From assembly GCF_900112775.1 (NCBI RefSeq), contig NZ_FOYZ01000003.1, positions 189,494 to 253,493 on the forward strand: a stretch of 64,000 bases of DNA, written 5' to 3'. Shown here piece by piece: positions 12,934 through 22,702 of this stretch (the stretch's first letter is position 1; the number at the start of each line of letters is the position of its first letter). The translations under genes and the position numbers were made by a program. The notes below the pieces were generated by a model. It was not told the origin of the DNA and did not search any database. It worked only from the letters and a program-made list of their open reading frames with translations. The stretch is from Anaeromicropila populeti (lineage in GTDB: Bacteria; Bacillota; Clostridia; Lachnospirales; Lachnospiraceae).

Positions 12934-14696
12934 TAATTCCCATCCTCCATACTTTCCTTTGCTGGAAGTAATATACTAATTATTGTTCCTTCTCCTGTTT
13001 TACTTTGTATTGCCATACCGTATTGTTCTCCGAAAAACAGCTTAATTCTATGATTTACACTATATACTCCAAAATGCCCGTCTGGCTGATTTGTTAATAT
13101 TGACTGGCTGATTTCAGGACTCATACCTGCTCCATTATCTTCAACAGAAAGCACAATTCCTCTTTCTGTCCTGTTTCCAGTAACACGCAATAGCCCCATT
13201 TCTTCTTTATATTTTAACCCATGATAAATTGCATTTTCAATAAGAGGCTGCAAAGTGAGTTTAGGAATCAGCATATTCATAATACTTTCATCCAGATCAA
13301 CCTCATAGGAAAAAATATCCTGATAGCGGATTCGCTGCAATTCTAAATAATCCTCTACAATTTTAACTTCTCTGCTAATAGTGATAATCTTTTTACTATC
13401 TGAAAGGGAATTTCTATAGTAATCAGCAAGCCTTCTAATTGCCCTTCTTGCTTCTCTGTTCCGATTCATATCTGATAGCTTTAAAATAATATCCAGACTA
13501 TTATACAAAAAGTGAGGCTTTATCTGTTCATGCAACAGGGATAGCTCATATTCCTGCTTTTTCCCCGCTTCATAATCCACCTTTACAAGTAATTCCTGCA
13601 CCTGCTCTGTCATATAGTTAAAGCTATTACCTAATTGGCCTATTTCATCTTCACTCTTAAAATCCAGCCGCAGATTCATATTTCCACCTGCAATTTCCTC
13701 TGCTCCAGCTTTTAATTTTTGAAGAGGATTTGTAATAATCTTAGACAAATAGTAGGACAATAGAATTTCCAGCACCATTACTGCAATTATAATGATAATT
13801 GCCATATATAACAATTTTTTTGCTTCTACACTAAATTCATTTAAATCTGTTACGCCTGCTAAACTCCATCCATAATCTGCTATTTCATAATTGGAAATAT
13901 AATAGCTTCTCCCATTATATCTCGTTATCTGTTCCATCTCTCCCTGCCTCAAAAGCTCTGTTACCTCTTCCTCATCTATATACTCAGATGAGGTAACCGA
14001 ACTAATTACCATTTCATTCTTATCCACCAATCGGTAATTAATTAACTGATTTGATAAAATAGTACCAATGGCACGTAAGTCCACATTTACAAATATATAT
14101 CCTAATGTTTCCCCTGTGGTAATCTTTACTACTTTTTTTCCTAATGACAACACTGGTTCTGTGGTATCTTGTACAAAAAAATTTCTTGTTTCACAAGGAA
14201 ACCAAATTGGCTTCCCACTGGTTTCCTTCAACTTTTTCAAATGCGAAGATTGAAGAATTTCATTTATGTTAATTTGTATTGTATTATCCGATACAAATAC
14301 TGTTCCGTTATTACTAATAAATGCAATGGATTCAATTTCATCAAACACAATTTTAGCTACATAAAGCTCATTTGTAATTGCTTTTTGCTCTGCCAGTGAC
14401 ATTTCCCTGTTAATATCCTTGTTTTCCATTACTTTATTTATATTAACTGTTAAATAATTTGAGCAATTCTCTGTATCCTTTAATACCCTGGTAATTCGAT
14501 CCGCAATTACAGTACTGGAATCCTCTACACTTTGCCTTGTCCGTTTATTTACCGTATCGCGGTACACTTTTGTCATTAAGATTCCAAATATAGTTACAGG
14601 AAGGATAGCTATTATCATATTAATAAAAAGTAATTTCCGCTTAATCAAAAGTGTTTTCCGATACTTTCTGATTTTCTCAACTAAAGTCTTTTTCAT
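12933..14696 (-). CDS. Sensor histidine kinase, YesM/LytS-type
   Basis: This encodes 587 residues from the ATG at 14696 (GAGAGG upstream; a GTG seven codons earlier is less likely). It has one membrane helix near the N-terminus, a 260-residue extracellular sensor of dCache type, a second helix near residue 300, a HAMP linker, the His_kinase motif HEQIKPHFLYNSLD with the phospho-accepting His, and an ATPase domain with ENAIYHGLKYK and DNGAGM. Such kinases sense extracellular sugars, often together with the binding protein. It pairs with the AraC-type regulator by a one-base overlap. Confidence 0.92.
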   Translation of the reverse strand: MKKTLVEKIRKYRKTLLIKRKLLFINMIIAILPVTIFGILMTKVYRDTVNKRTRQSVEDSSTVIADRITRVLKDTENCSNYLTVNINKVMENKDINREMSLAEQKAITNELYVAKIVFDEIESIAFISNNGTVFVSDNTIQININEILQSSHLKKLKETSGKPIWFPCETRNFFVQDTTEPVLSLGKKVVKITTGETLGYIFVNVDLRAIGTILSNQLINYRLVDKNEMVISSVTSSEYIDEEEVTELLRQGEMEQITRYNGRSYYISNYEIADYGWSLAGVTDLNEFSVEAKKLLYMAIIIIIAVMVLEILLSYYLSKIITNPLQKLKAGAEEIAGGNMNLRLDFKSEDEIGQLGNSFNYMTEQVQELLVKVDYEAGKKQEYELSLLHEQIKPHFLYNSLDIILKLSDMNRNREARRAIRRLADYYRNSLSDSKKIITISREVKIVEDYLELQRIRYQDIFSYEVDLDESIMNMLIPKLTLQPLIENAIYHGLKYKEEMGLLRVTGNRTERGIVLSVEDNGAGMSPEISQSILTNQPDGHFGVYSVNHRIKLFFGEQYGMAIQSKTGEGTIISILLPAKESMEDGN

Positions 14697-14721
14697 TCTG
14701 TTTTTCCTCTCATGCACAGGA

Positions 14722-14769
14722 AAAGGATATATTGCATCCCTTTATTAGGCTTCCTGCAACATATCCTTT
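14722..14769 (-). terminator. Hairpin between lipoprotein gene and sensor kinase
   Basis: Fifteen-base arms (14722-14736 and 14755-14769) pair around an 18-base loop with one mismatch-type wobble. The T-run afterwards is short (TTTTCC), so readthrough into the kinase gene is possible; I see no other promoter for the kinase. Confidence 0.65.
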
Positions 14770-14777
14770 ACCCTACA

Positions 14778-15665
14778 CTAATTGTTAATTGCTATAATTT
14801 TATATTCACCGTTTTCATTTTCCGTAAACCAGATATTATTGGAACCAGTGCCAACCATAACTCCATCTTCATTACTAAACATTAGATTAGAATAGGCATT
14901 TATCATACATTCCTGTAACCCTTCTGTAAAGACCTTTTCCATTCCAATCTCTAACAGCTGCTCCTTTGTATCAACTGAAACCTTAATATCTCCTGCCATA
15001 ATAACAACCGGATATTCAACATAATCAGCAAATGCCTGAAAATCTCCAGCATTTACAGCATCTATAATTTTTAATGCAAACTCTTCCACATCCTCATTTT
15101 CACCAATTGCATACAAATGTTCCTTATCTGGCGAACTATTAATGTGATTCAAAGTAACCCTTACCTCCTGCGGCTCTCCACCTTCCTCTGCAAAAAAACC
15201 TGTTAAAGATGAATCTTCTATTTCAGCCAGTGCTAGAAAATAAGATGTATCCTGATATATGATTCTATTATTTTCTATAGATGTTTCCATCGTAATCGGT
15301 TCTGCATAAAAAGAACTCACTAATACAATCTGAGCTTCATTGGTCTCAACATCTGACCATATATCCAGATATACTTCTTCTGTACCAATGCTTCCATAAT
15401 AAATATTATGTGCTTTATCTTGTATCGTAAAGGGAACACTCTCTAATTTCTCTGTTAATGAAGAGTAATCTGTTAATAAATTCTCTTCTTCTGCCTCCAC
15501 TGCTTCCGTTGCTGGAATATCTGTGGTATCTGCCTCTTCAGTTGAAACATTGGGTTGATCTACATCAACAGTTGGTTTCTGAAGACCATCCTTTGAACAG
15601 GCAGTCAGTATAACAGCTAAGCATACCATACCAATATAAAAACTAAAATATTTATTTTTTTTCAT
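14778..15665 (-). CDS. Lipoprotein with NTF2-like C-terminal part
   Basis: This encodes 295 residues from the ATG at 15665, which has TTAGGAGAG upstream. The signal ends in the lipobox LTAC, followed by an acidic Asp/Glu/Thr-rich linker to about residue 65. The C-terminal 100 residues (LKIIDAVNAGDFQAFADYVEYP onward in outline) resemble small NTF2/SnoaL-type domains found in many clostridial lipoproteins. Function is unknown. It has its own good promoter and is separated from the kinase by a hairpin, so it is not clearly part of the galactoside system. Confidence 0.75.
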   Translation of the reverse strand: MKKNKYFSFYIGMVCLAVILTACSKDGLQKPTVDVDQPNVSTEEADTTDIPATEAVEAEEENLLTDYSSLTEKLESVPFTIQDKAHNIYYGSIGTEEVYLDIWSDVETNEAQIVLVSSFYAEPITMETSIENNRIIYQDTSYFLALAEIEDSSLTGFFAEEGGEPQEVRVTLNHINSSPDKEHLYAIGENEDVEEFALKIIDAVNAGDFQAFADYVEYPVVIMAGDIKVSVDTKEQLLEIGMEKVFTEGLQECMINAYSNLMFSNEDGVMVGTGSNNIWFTENENGEYKIIAINN

Positions 15666-15715
15666 AGTACTCTCTCCTAACTTCATGCATTCCACTTTTT
15701 TAATAGAATATATTC

Positions 15716-15744
15716 ATTATAATACAGAGCGCCGGAAGTTACAA
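15716..15744 (-). promoter_or_regulatory. Sigma-A promoter of the lipoprotein gene
   Basis: TTGTAA (15739-15744) and TATAAT (15716-15721) are separated by 17 bases on the minus strand, about 50 bases before the lipoprotein start. Confidence 0.75.
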
Positions 15745-15781
15745 TATGGTGGAAAAAAGAAGAAACAAATCAAGCTTTATA

Positions 15782-17665
15782 CTATGCTGTTTTTTCAAAC
15801 TGACTGTTATATAACTGGGCATAGAATCCACCTTTTGCCATAAGTTCTTGGTGATTTCCCTGTTCTACAATATCCCCGTCCTTCATAACTAAAATCAAAT
15901 CAGCATCACGAATGGTGGATAGTCTGTGGGCAATTACAAAACTTGTTCTTCCCTTCATTAAATGATCCATTGCCTTTTGAATCTGCACCTCAGTTCTGGT
16001 ATCTACTGAACTGGTTGCTTCATCTAAAATCAAAATCTTATTATCCGCCAAAATTGCTCTGGCAATGGTTAATAGCTGTTTCTGCCCCTGGGATACATTG
16101 GTAGCCTCCTCATTTAGTTCCATATTATATCCATCTGGTAACGTCTGGATAAAATGATGTGCATGGGCCGCTTTTGCTGCTGCAATTACCTCTTCATCTG
16201 TTGCATCTAATTTACCATAACGAATATTTTCCATAATGCTTCCTTTAAACAGCCAAGTATCCTGAAGCACCATTCCAAACAGCTTCCTTAATTCTCCCCG
16301 GTTAAAATCACGTAAATCATTACCGTCGATTTTAATTGATCCGTTATTCACATCATAAAAACGCATCAGAAGCTTCACCATTGTAGTTTTACCTGCTCCA
16401 GTAGGCCCGACAATTGCAACCTTTTGCCCCTGCTTAATATCCACGCTAAAATCATGTATAATAATGTTATCTTCATTATACCCAAAATTCACATTTTCAA
16501 ATCGCACTTCTCCCACCAAATCCTCTACAGAAACAGGGTTTTCAGCAAATTGAACTTCTTCCTCTTCTTCCAAAAATTCAAATACACGCTCTGCAGCTGC
16601 TAAAGTGGATTGCAGCATATTAGAAACCTGTGCAATCTGACCAATTGGCTGGGTAAAGCTTTTTACATATGAAATAAAGGACTGTATATCACCTACCTGA
16701 ATTTTCCCCTTTATAACTAGAAAACCTCCTAAAATAGCTACTGCAACATATCCTAAATTTCCAATAAAATTCATAATTGGCATCATCAAACCTGATAAAA
16801 ATTGAGACTTCCATGCTGATCCATATAAAACATCATTTACTTTATCAAACTCATTGATTACCTGCTGTTCATGATTAAAAACCTTTACTACACTGTGACC
16901 TCCATAAACCTCTTCTACCTGGCCATTAATATGCCCTAGATATTCCTGCTGTTCTTTAAAGTACTTCTGGGACTTCTTCACAATAAACATTATCAGAACC
17001 ATGGAAATAGGTAAAATTAACAACGTAACCAAAGTCATAACTGGGCTAATAGAAAGCATCATAATGATAATACCAACTATGGTTGTAACAGATGTAATCA
17101 GCTGGCTGATACTCTGATTCAGACTCTGTCCAAGTGTATCAATATCATTTGTCACTCTGGAAAGAATCTCACCATTGGTTGTACTGTCGTAATACTTCAT
17201 TGGCAGTCGGTTCATCTTTTCAGAAAGTTCTTTTCTAAGATTATAGCAGGTTTTCTGAGAAACCTGTGTCATAATCATTCCCTGTACAAAACCAAATACC
17301 GCACTAATACAATATATAATTACAAGAAAAATCAAAATATCTAAAATCTTATCGAAATTAATGCCACTTCCACCTTGCATTTTGGAAATGAATCCATTGG
17401 CAATTTCCGTTGTCGCATTTCCTAATTTTTTAGGACCATAAATATTAAATGTGGTACTGAAAATCGCAAAAATAAACGCAATGACCATCTGAATTTTATA
17501 TTTTCCCAGATATCGATTTAATTTTTTCATAGTTCCCTTGAAATCTTTTGCTTTTTCACCAGGAACCATTCCTCCCATTGGTCCATGGCCGCCTCCCATG
17601 GGTCCCCTTTTCGGTCCTCTTTTTATGGAAGCATCTGACACCTTAGGATTGTCATTATTGTTCAT
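15782..17665 (-). CDS. ABC exporter half-transporter, catalytic-site subunit
   Basis: This encodes 627 residues: a glycine- and methionine-rich cytoplasmic start, six membrane helices (about residues 55-330), and an ATPase domain with Walker A GPTGAGKTT, Walker B LILDEATSSVD with the catalytic Glu, and a degenerate signature NVSQGQKQ. Its partner, encoded just upstream with an 11-base overlap, has the complementary arrangement, so together they form a heterodimer with one consensus and one degenerate ATP site, as in TM287/288 and BmrCD. Substrate unknown; drug or peptide export is usual. The MarR gene heading the operon suggests induction by a small molecule. Confidence 0.92.
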   Translation of the reverse strand: MNNNDNPKVSDASIKRGPKRGPMGGGHGPMGGMVPGEKAKDFKGTMKKLNRYLGKYKIQMVIAFIFAIFSTTFNIYGPKKLGNATTEIANGFISKMQGGSGINFDKILDILIFLVIIYCISAVFGFVQGMIMTQVSQKTCYNLRKELSEKMNRLPMKYYDSTTNGEILSRVTNDIDTLGQSLNQSISQLITSVTTIVGIIIMMLSISPVMTLVTLLILPISMVLIMFIVKKSQKYFKEQQEYLGHINGQVEEVYGGHSVVKVFNHEQQVINEFDKVNDVLYGSAWKSQFLSGLMMPIMNFIGNLGYVAVAILGGFLVIKGKIQVGDIQSFISYVKSFTQPIGQIAQVSNMLQSTLAAAERVFEFLEEEEEVQFAENPVSVEDLVGEVRFENVNFGYNEDNIIIHDFSVDIKQGQKVAIVGPTGAGKTTMVKLLMRFYDVNNGSIKIDGNDLRDFNRGELRKLFGMVLQDTWLFKGSIMENIRYGKLDATDEEVIAAAKAAHAHHFIQTLPDGYNMELNEEATNVSQGQKQLLTIARAILADNKILILDEATSSVDTRTEVQIQKAMDHLMKGRTSFVIAHRLSTIRDADLILVMKDGDIVEQGNHQELMAKGGFYAQLYNSQFEKTA

Positions 17666-19895
17666 TCTGATCAGCTCCTTTCTTTAATTCTAACACCTCT
17701 TTACTATCTAAATCCCCACTTAACTCCGCTTGTGAAAGCTGAGATGCTGCTATCTGCTGATACACCTCATTGGCTGCCAATAGCTGCTTATGGGTACCAA
17801 TTCCCACTATTTTACCTTCGTCTAATACAATAATCTGGTCTGCATTCAAAATCGTACTAATACGCTGGGCAACAATTAAGACAGTGCTCTCTTTTAAATC
17901 TTTCTGAATTGCCTTTCTAAGCGCTACATCTGTCTTAAAATCCAGAGCTGAAAAACTATCATCAAATATAAAAATTTCTGGTTTCTTCGCAATTGCCCTT
18001 GCAATAGAAAGTCTTTGCTTCTGTCCACCAGAAACATTGCTGCCGCCTTGTGCAATAGAGCTAAAATATTTATTTTCCTTTTCCTCTATAAAGTCCGCTG
18101 ACTGTGCAATGGCTGCTGCCTTCTTTATTTCTTCTTCTGTTGCATCTTCTTTTCCATAACGAAGATTTGAATCTATGGTTCCAGAAAACAAAATTGCTTT
18201 TTGTGGAACATACCCCAGCTTATCATGTAGTTCTTTCTGTGTTATTTCTCTCACATCGATTCCATCCACTTTAACGCTGCCTTTTGTAACATCATAAAAA
18301 CGTGGTATCAGATTTACTAACGTAGATTTACCACTTCCTGTACTTCCAATAAATGCTGTAGTCTTGCCAGGCAGTGCCGTAAACGTAATATTTTCAAGCG
18401 CATCTTCATCTGCATTTGGATACCGGAACGATACATTTTCAAATTCAATCAGTCCCTTTTTCCCGTTTGCATCCGATATTTTTTTTGGACTTTCTGGTTC
18501 CATAATTGTAAGGTCTGTCATTAACACTTCATCAATACGGGTAGCGGAAATAGCTGCCCTTGGAAGAAAAATAGAAACCATGGTAAGCATTAAAAATGAC
18601 ATTACAATCTGCATGGTATAAGTCATAAAGGCAATCATATCTCCAACCTGTAACTCTCCCAGTTCAATGCCCTTTCCTCCGTACCACACAATTAAGATCA
18701 TCACACAATTCATAATTAAAAACATAAATGGCATCATAAACGACATCACCCGATTGGTAAACAGCATCGTTTTTGTCAAATCCTGATTTGCCCCATCAAA
18801 TCTTTTCTCCTCATGCTTTTCTGTTCCAAATGCCCGGATAACAGAAAGACCAGTCAAGATTTCTCTTGATACTAAATTGACTCTGTCAACTAAGCTTTGC
18901 ATCATTTTGAACTTTGGCATGGCAACTTTAAATAAAATAAGTACAACTGCCAGAATTGCTGCCACCGCAACAAAAATAATCCATGACATAGATGTATTGG
19001 TATGCACTACTTTAATAATACCGCCTATTCCTAAAATTGGTGCATACACTACCATACGCAGCAGAAGCACAGCTACCATCTGCACCTGCTGAATATCATT
19101 GGTACTCCGTGTTATCAGAGAAGCAGTTGAAAAGCGGTCCATTTCCGTGTTGGAAAAGGATACAACCTTCTTGAACAAAGAGGTACGCAGATTTTTCCCT
19201 ATGCTTGCTGCTACTCTTGCTGCTATTAAACTGACAATGATTATAATAAACATGGCTCCGAAGGATACTCCCAGCATTTTTGCTCCCGTCCTTAAAATAT
19301 AGCTGGTTTGAATTTTCCCAATATCCCTCCCAAGTGCCTCATACTCACTTTTTGCAAAAGCTGCTCCAATTGTATTTATCATAGAGGCGGAATAATTAGA
19401 AAATCCTTCATCGGTTTTCTGGTACATGGCAATTCGCTGCTCTGCTGTTCCGTTTAAAACTCCTTCTAGCGCACCCTCCGTTTTTGACAAACTACTGATA
19501 AGGGCATATACCTTAGCAATCACCAAACCTGCTTTTTCTCTCTCCTCTTCTGTTCCATTAAATTCATAAACTACCATAGAATCAGCTAGAGGATATTGTT
19601 TTAGAAATTCCTTTCTCCCTTGTTCAGTTAAACTAGATAATTCCACTTTTTGATAACAATTCTGAATCAATGTCAAATTGTCCTCTGCTAGAAAAGGATA
19701 CATTAACTGCAAACTCTCTTCTCTCATCACATCAGGGGACACCTCTTCAATTCCACTCTGCTGGATTCCTACATTTACAACATCTGAAGTATATTCTGGC
19801 AATTTCAAATCACAGATAGCCTGAATGACAAGCAAAGCCACAATTGCAATGACCGGAATATAATGCTTTGATAAATACTTAATGATATTTCTCAT
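17655..19895 (-). CDS. ABC exporter half-transporter, degenerate-site subunit
   Basis: This encodes 746 residues from the ATG at 19895 (GGGAGAG upstream), inside the last 17 bases of the MarR gene. Walker A is GSTGSGKST and the signature NVSGGQKQ is canonical, but Walker B reads FIFDDSFSALD, with Asp replacing the catalytic Glu. Between the first two membrane helices there is an extra segment of roughly 140 residues (about 50-190) that should lie outside the cell; it accounts for the length over the usual 580-600. This insert is common in Clostridia and may contact substrate or the cell wall. Confidence 0.92.
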   Translation of the reverse strand: MRNIIKYLSKHYIPVIAIVALLVIQAICDLKLPEYTSDVVNVGIQQSGIEEVSPDVMREESLQLMYPFLAEDNLTLIQNCYQKVELSSLTEQGRKEFLKQYPLADSMVVYEFNGTEEEREKAGLVIAKVYALISSLSKTEGALEGVLNGTAEQRIAMYQKTDEGFSNYSASMINTIGAAFAKSEYEALGRDIGKIQTSYILRTGAKMLGVSFGAMFIIIIVSLIAARVAASIGKNLRTSLFKKVVSFSNTEMDRFSTASLITRSTNDIQQVQMVAVLLLRMVVYAPILGIGGIIKVVHTNTSMSWIIFVAVAAILAVVLILFKVAMPKFKMMQSLVDRVNLVSREILTGLSVIRAFGTEKHEEKRFDGANQDLTKTMLFTNRVMSFMMPFMFLIMNCVMILIVWYGGKGIELGELQVGDMIAFMTYTMQIVMSFLMLTMVSIFLPRAAISATRIDEVLMTDLTIMEPESPKKISDANGKKGLIEFENVSFRYPNADEDALENITFTALPGKTTAFIGSTGSGKSTLVNLIPRFYDVTKGSVKVDGIDVREITQKELHDKLGYVPQKAILFSGTIDSNLRYGKEDATEEEIKKAAAIAQSADFIEEKENKYFSSIAQGGSNVSGGQKQRLSIARAIAKKPEIFIFDDSFSALDFKTDVALRKAIQKDLKESTVLIVAQRISTILNADQIIVLDEGKIVGIGTHKQLLAANEVYQQIAASQLSQAELSGDLDSKEVLELKKGADQNEQ

Positions 19896-20382
19896 ATTCT
19901 GCGCTCTCCCTTTCTTTCTCCTCAATATCACCTAATTCTTCTATTATCAGGTCTACAAGCTTTTCATTTAAGTGAAGCAACTGTTCCACATCTTCACTCC
20001 CCATTTTCTGAAATACTACTGTAAGAAAATCAGTAATTTCCTTTTTTGACTCCTCCAAAGCTTTCCGTCCTTCTTCTGTTACAGTAAGATACACTACTCT
20101 CTTGTCTTTTTTATCAGAAACCCGTTTCACATATTCTTTTTCCTCTAGTGAACGTATTTTCTTTGAAATCGCTGGTTTTGTAGCATCCATCCTCTTTGTA
20201 ATATCAGAGATTTTGACTCCAGGCAAATTAGGTTCTGTCTTTGTATTTTGCTCCACCATTTCCTGAATACAAGATAATGTAACAAACTCTACATGAGGCA
20301 AATGGGCGGATTTCATTTTTTTTGCAATATTTCGAAAACGATGTAATACAGTAACGTATCTTTTTATGAATTCCTTCACCAT
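19879..20382 (-). CDS. MarR-family transcriptional regulator
   Basis: This encodes 167 residues with a winged helix-turn-helix: GVKISDITKRMDATKPAIS places the recognition helix, and DKRVVYLTVTEEGRKAL forms the wing and the helix after it. Such proteins are dimeric repressors released by small ligands. It is the first gene of the operon with both exporter subunits and overlaps the next gene by 17 bases. An inverted repeat directly upstream (20404-20436) is its probable autoregulatory operator. Confidence 0.92.
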   Translation of the reverse strand: MVKEFIKRYVTVLHRFRNIAKKMKSAHLPHVEFVTLSCIQEMVEQNTKTEPNLPGVKISDITKRMDATKPAISKKIRSLEEKEYVKRVSDKKDKRVVYLTVTEEGRKALEESKKEITDFLTVVFQKMGSEDVEQLLHLNEKLVDLIIEELGDIEEKERESAEYEKYH

Positions 20383-20403
20383 TTCATGTCCTTTCTTTTA
20401 AAT

Positions 20404-20436
20404 AGTTTACTTGGTTAACAGTTGAGCAAGTGAACT
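20404..20436. promoter_or_regulatory. Inverted repeat, probable MarR operator
   Basis: AGTTTACTTG (20404-20413) and CAAGTGAACT (20427-20436) form 10-base arms with nine matches and a 13-base spacer, starting 22 bases before the MarR start codon. Position and symmetry suggest the MarR protein binds here. Confidence 0.55.
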
Positions 20437-20639
20437 TATTTTATCCTATTAATAATTTTTTGTCAATTAGCTATTTTTGTGTTAAGAAATTTAATACCTG
20501 GTTTATACTTTTTTTATCTTTGCAAAAATTGACTTTTTTAATATTTAGTGTTACCATTTGACTGACACAAAATCAATTTACTCTCATATACTGAGAATAA
20601 ATTATAAAAACAGCTGACAGAAGTGTCTTTGTCATTTCT

Positions 20640-20800
20640 AAGTGGCAATAAAACTAGCGCCATGCACCTTTTCATATTGTGAAAAAGGTTAACGAGGTAG
20701 GAAGAGTATCGAAAATTCGGCGGATGCTTCCTCGCGTTTTCTGGACGTGTAATATGTTGCTAAAAATCTGGGTAACTAGCCAACAAGAGTAACATAACCA
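20640..20800 (+). ncRNA. glmS self-cleaving ribozyme
   Basis: The leader of glmS shows the conserved blocks of the glucosamine-6-phosphate-activated ribozyme in order: AGCGCC with the cleavage site between A20656 and G20657, ACGAGG about 40 bases on, then ATCGA and TTCGGCGGATG. Known behaviour: glucosamine-6-phosphate acts as cofactor for cleavage, and the trimmed mRNA is degraded, giving feedback on GlmS. The outer ends are approximate. The rest of the 445-base gap (20383-20827) holds the MarR operator and the glmS promoter, which I could not place with confidence. Confidence 0.95.
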
Positions 20801-20827
20801 GTAAATGCTTGAAAAAGGAGAATAAGT

Positions 20828-22648
20828 ATGTGTGGAATTATTGGTTTTACTGGCATCCTTGATGCAAAAGAAGTTTTAACAGAAGGATTAAAGGAATTAG
20901 AATACCGCGGCTATGACAGTGCCGGCATTTCTTTTTTTGGGGAAAACAAAATCCTTACGATTAAATCAGAAGGTAAGGTTGCCTGTTTATGCGAAAAAGT
21001 TAAGGCAGCTGATACCGAAGAGGCAACCTGTGGAATCGGACACACCAGATGGGCAACCCATGGTGGCGTTTCTGACACAAACTCTCATCCTCATACTTTT
21101 GGCCAGGTTACTTTAATTCATAATGGTATTATTGAAAACTATAAAGAATTAGAGGAAGAACTGGCAAAGAAGGGAAAATATCCTGTTAGTCAGACAGATT
21201 CTGAAATTGCAGCAATGGTCATTGATGACTACTATGTTGGCAATCCTGTTAAAGCATTAAAATCTGCCATAAAAAAATTGCAGGGAGCGTATGCATTTTG
21301 TATTATGTTTGCGGATCAGCCAGAAGTTATTTATGCTATCCGAAATGGAAGTCCTCTAGTTGCCACTTCTACGGTAGAAGGCTCCATCATTGCATCTGAT
21401 ATGGTTGCACTAATTAAGTATTCAAAAGACTATTTTGTTTTACCAGAGCATCACATTGCCCGTCTCACCAAGGACGAAATTATTGTAACAAATATGGAAC
21501 ATCAAGTGGTGACACCTCCTATGCTTCATGTAAACTGGGATGTGGCAGCAGCAAGAAAAGGTGGATACGAATATTTTATGCTGAAAGAAATCCACGAACA
21601 GCCTGAAGCTTTAAGAAATACAATTGCACCTCGGATCGTCAATGGGCTTCCCGATTTTTCAGAAGAAGGTATTTCTGATGAACTATTAAGAAATACAAAG
21701 CGCATTGTGATTACAGCCTGTGGTACTGCCATGCATGCTGGATTAGTCGGCCGTATCCTTATTGAAAAGCTTACGCGGATTCCTGTTTCCGTTGAAATAG
21801 CTTCTGAATTTCGTTATGCCAACCCGATTTTGGATGAGAATACTCTTGTCATTACCATTTCTCAGTCTGGAGAAACCGCAGATACATTAGCTGCATTGCG
21901 ATTAGCGAAAGAAAATGGTTCTATGACCTTATCGATTGTAAATGTGAAGGGTTCCTCCATTGCCCGGGAAAGTGATTTTGTTCTTTATACTCACGCAGGC
22001 CCTGAAATTGCAGTTGCAAGCACAAAGGCTTATACCGTTCAATTATCTGCCTTGTATCTTTTTGCATTCCGTTTTGCTTTTGTCAAGGAAAAAATTTCCC
22101 AACAGAAGGCTCAGGAATATATTACTTTGCTGGAGGATACCATTGACACAGTTGCCTACGTTTTATCCTATGATACACAAATAGAAGCTATCAGCCAACG
22201 CCTGAAGAGTGCTGATGATTTATTTTTTATTGGCCGTGGGTTAGATTATGCTCTTTCTTGTGAAGGTTCTATTAAGCTGAAAGAAATTACTTATATTCAT
22301 TCTGAAGCTTATGCAGCAGGTGAACTTAAACATGGTACCATATCACTGATTACAGACAATGTTCCTGTTATTGCATTAGCCACTCAGGCAGATGTTTATG
22401 CAAAAACTATTTCTAATGTAAGAGAAGTCCGTTCCAGGGGTGCGAAAGTAATTTTGATTACAAATGCAGATGTCCAGGTAGATGCTTCTTTATGCGATCA
22501 TCATATTATGCTTCCACCAATGGAAGCAGAGTTTACTCCTTTTGCTGCTGCTGTGGTATTACAGTATATCGCTTATTATACAGCAGTTGCCCGAGAGTTA
22601 AATGTTGACCAGCCAAGAAACCTGGCTAAATCTGTTACTGTAGAATAA
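20828..22648 (+). CDS. glmS: Glutamine-fructose-6-phosphate aminotransferase
   Basis: This encodes 606 residues making glucosamine-6-phosphate from fructose-6-phosphate and glutamine, the first step to UDP-GlcNAc and peptidoglycan. Residues 1-220 are the class II glutaminase, with nucleophile Cys2 in MCGIIGF and the GHTRWATHG loop. Two SIS sugar-isomerase domains follow (ISQSGETADT at about residue 345; SEAYAAGELKHG near 490), and the C-terminal DQPRNLAKSVTVE is the conserved tail. AAAGGAG precedes the ATG. It stands alone between its ribozyme leader and a terminator. Confidence 0.98.
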   Translation: MCGIIGFTGILDAKEVLTEGLKELEYRGYDSAGISFFGENKILTIKSEGKVACLCEKVKAADTEEATCGIGHTRWATHGGVSDTNSHPHTFGQVTLIHNGIIENYKELEEELAKKGKYPVSQTDSEIAAMVIDDYYVGNPVKALKSAIKKLQGAYAFCIMFADQPEVIYAIRNGSPLVATSTVEGSIIASDMVALIKYSKDYFVLPEHHIARLTKDEIIVTNMEHQVVTPPMLHVNWDVAAARKGGYEYFMLKEIHEQPEALRNTIAPRIVNGLPDFSEEGISDELLRNTKRIVITACGTAMHAGLVGRILIEKLTRIPVSVEIASEFRYANPILDENTLVITISQSGETADTLAALRLAKENGSMTLSIVNVKGSSIARESDFVLYTHAGPEIAVASTKAYTVQLSALYLFAFRFAFVKEKISQQKAQEYITLLEDTIDTVAYVLSYDTQIEAISQRLKSADDLFFIGRGLDYALSCEGSIKLKEITYIHSEAYAAGELKHGTISLITDNVPVIALATQADVYAKTISNVREVRSRGAKVILITNADVQVDASLCDHHIMLPPMEAEFTPFAAAVVLQYIAYYTAVARELNVDQPRNLAKSVTVE

Positions 22649-22652
22649 TTGC

Positions 22653-22685
22653 AAGGGATGCTGTTGGTTAAGAACAGCATCCCTT
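22653..22685 (+). terminator. Terminator of glmS
   Basis: Perfect 13-base arms (AAGGGATGCTGTT and AACAGCATCCCTT) enclose a seven-base loop right after the glmS stop. It also faces the convergent arabinanase gene. Confidence 0.9.
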
Positions 22686-22702
22686 TTCATAATACAAACA
22701 AT

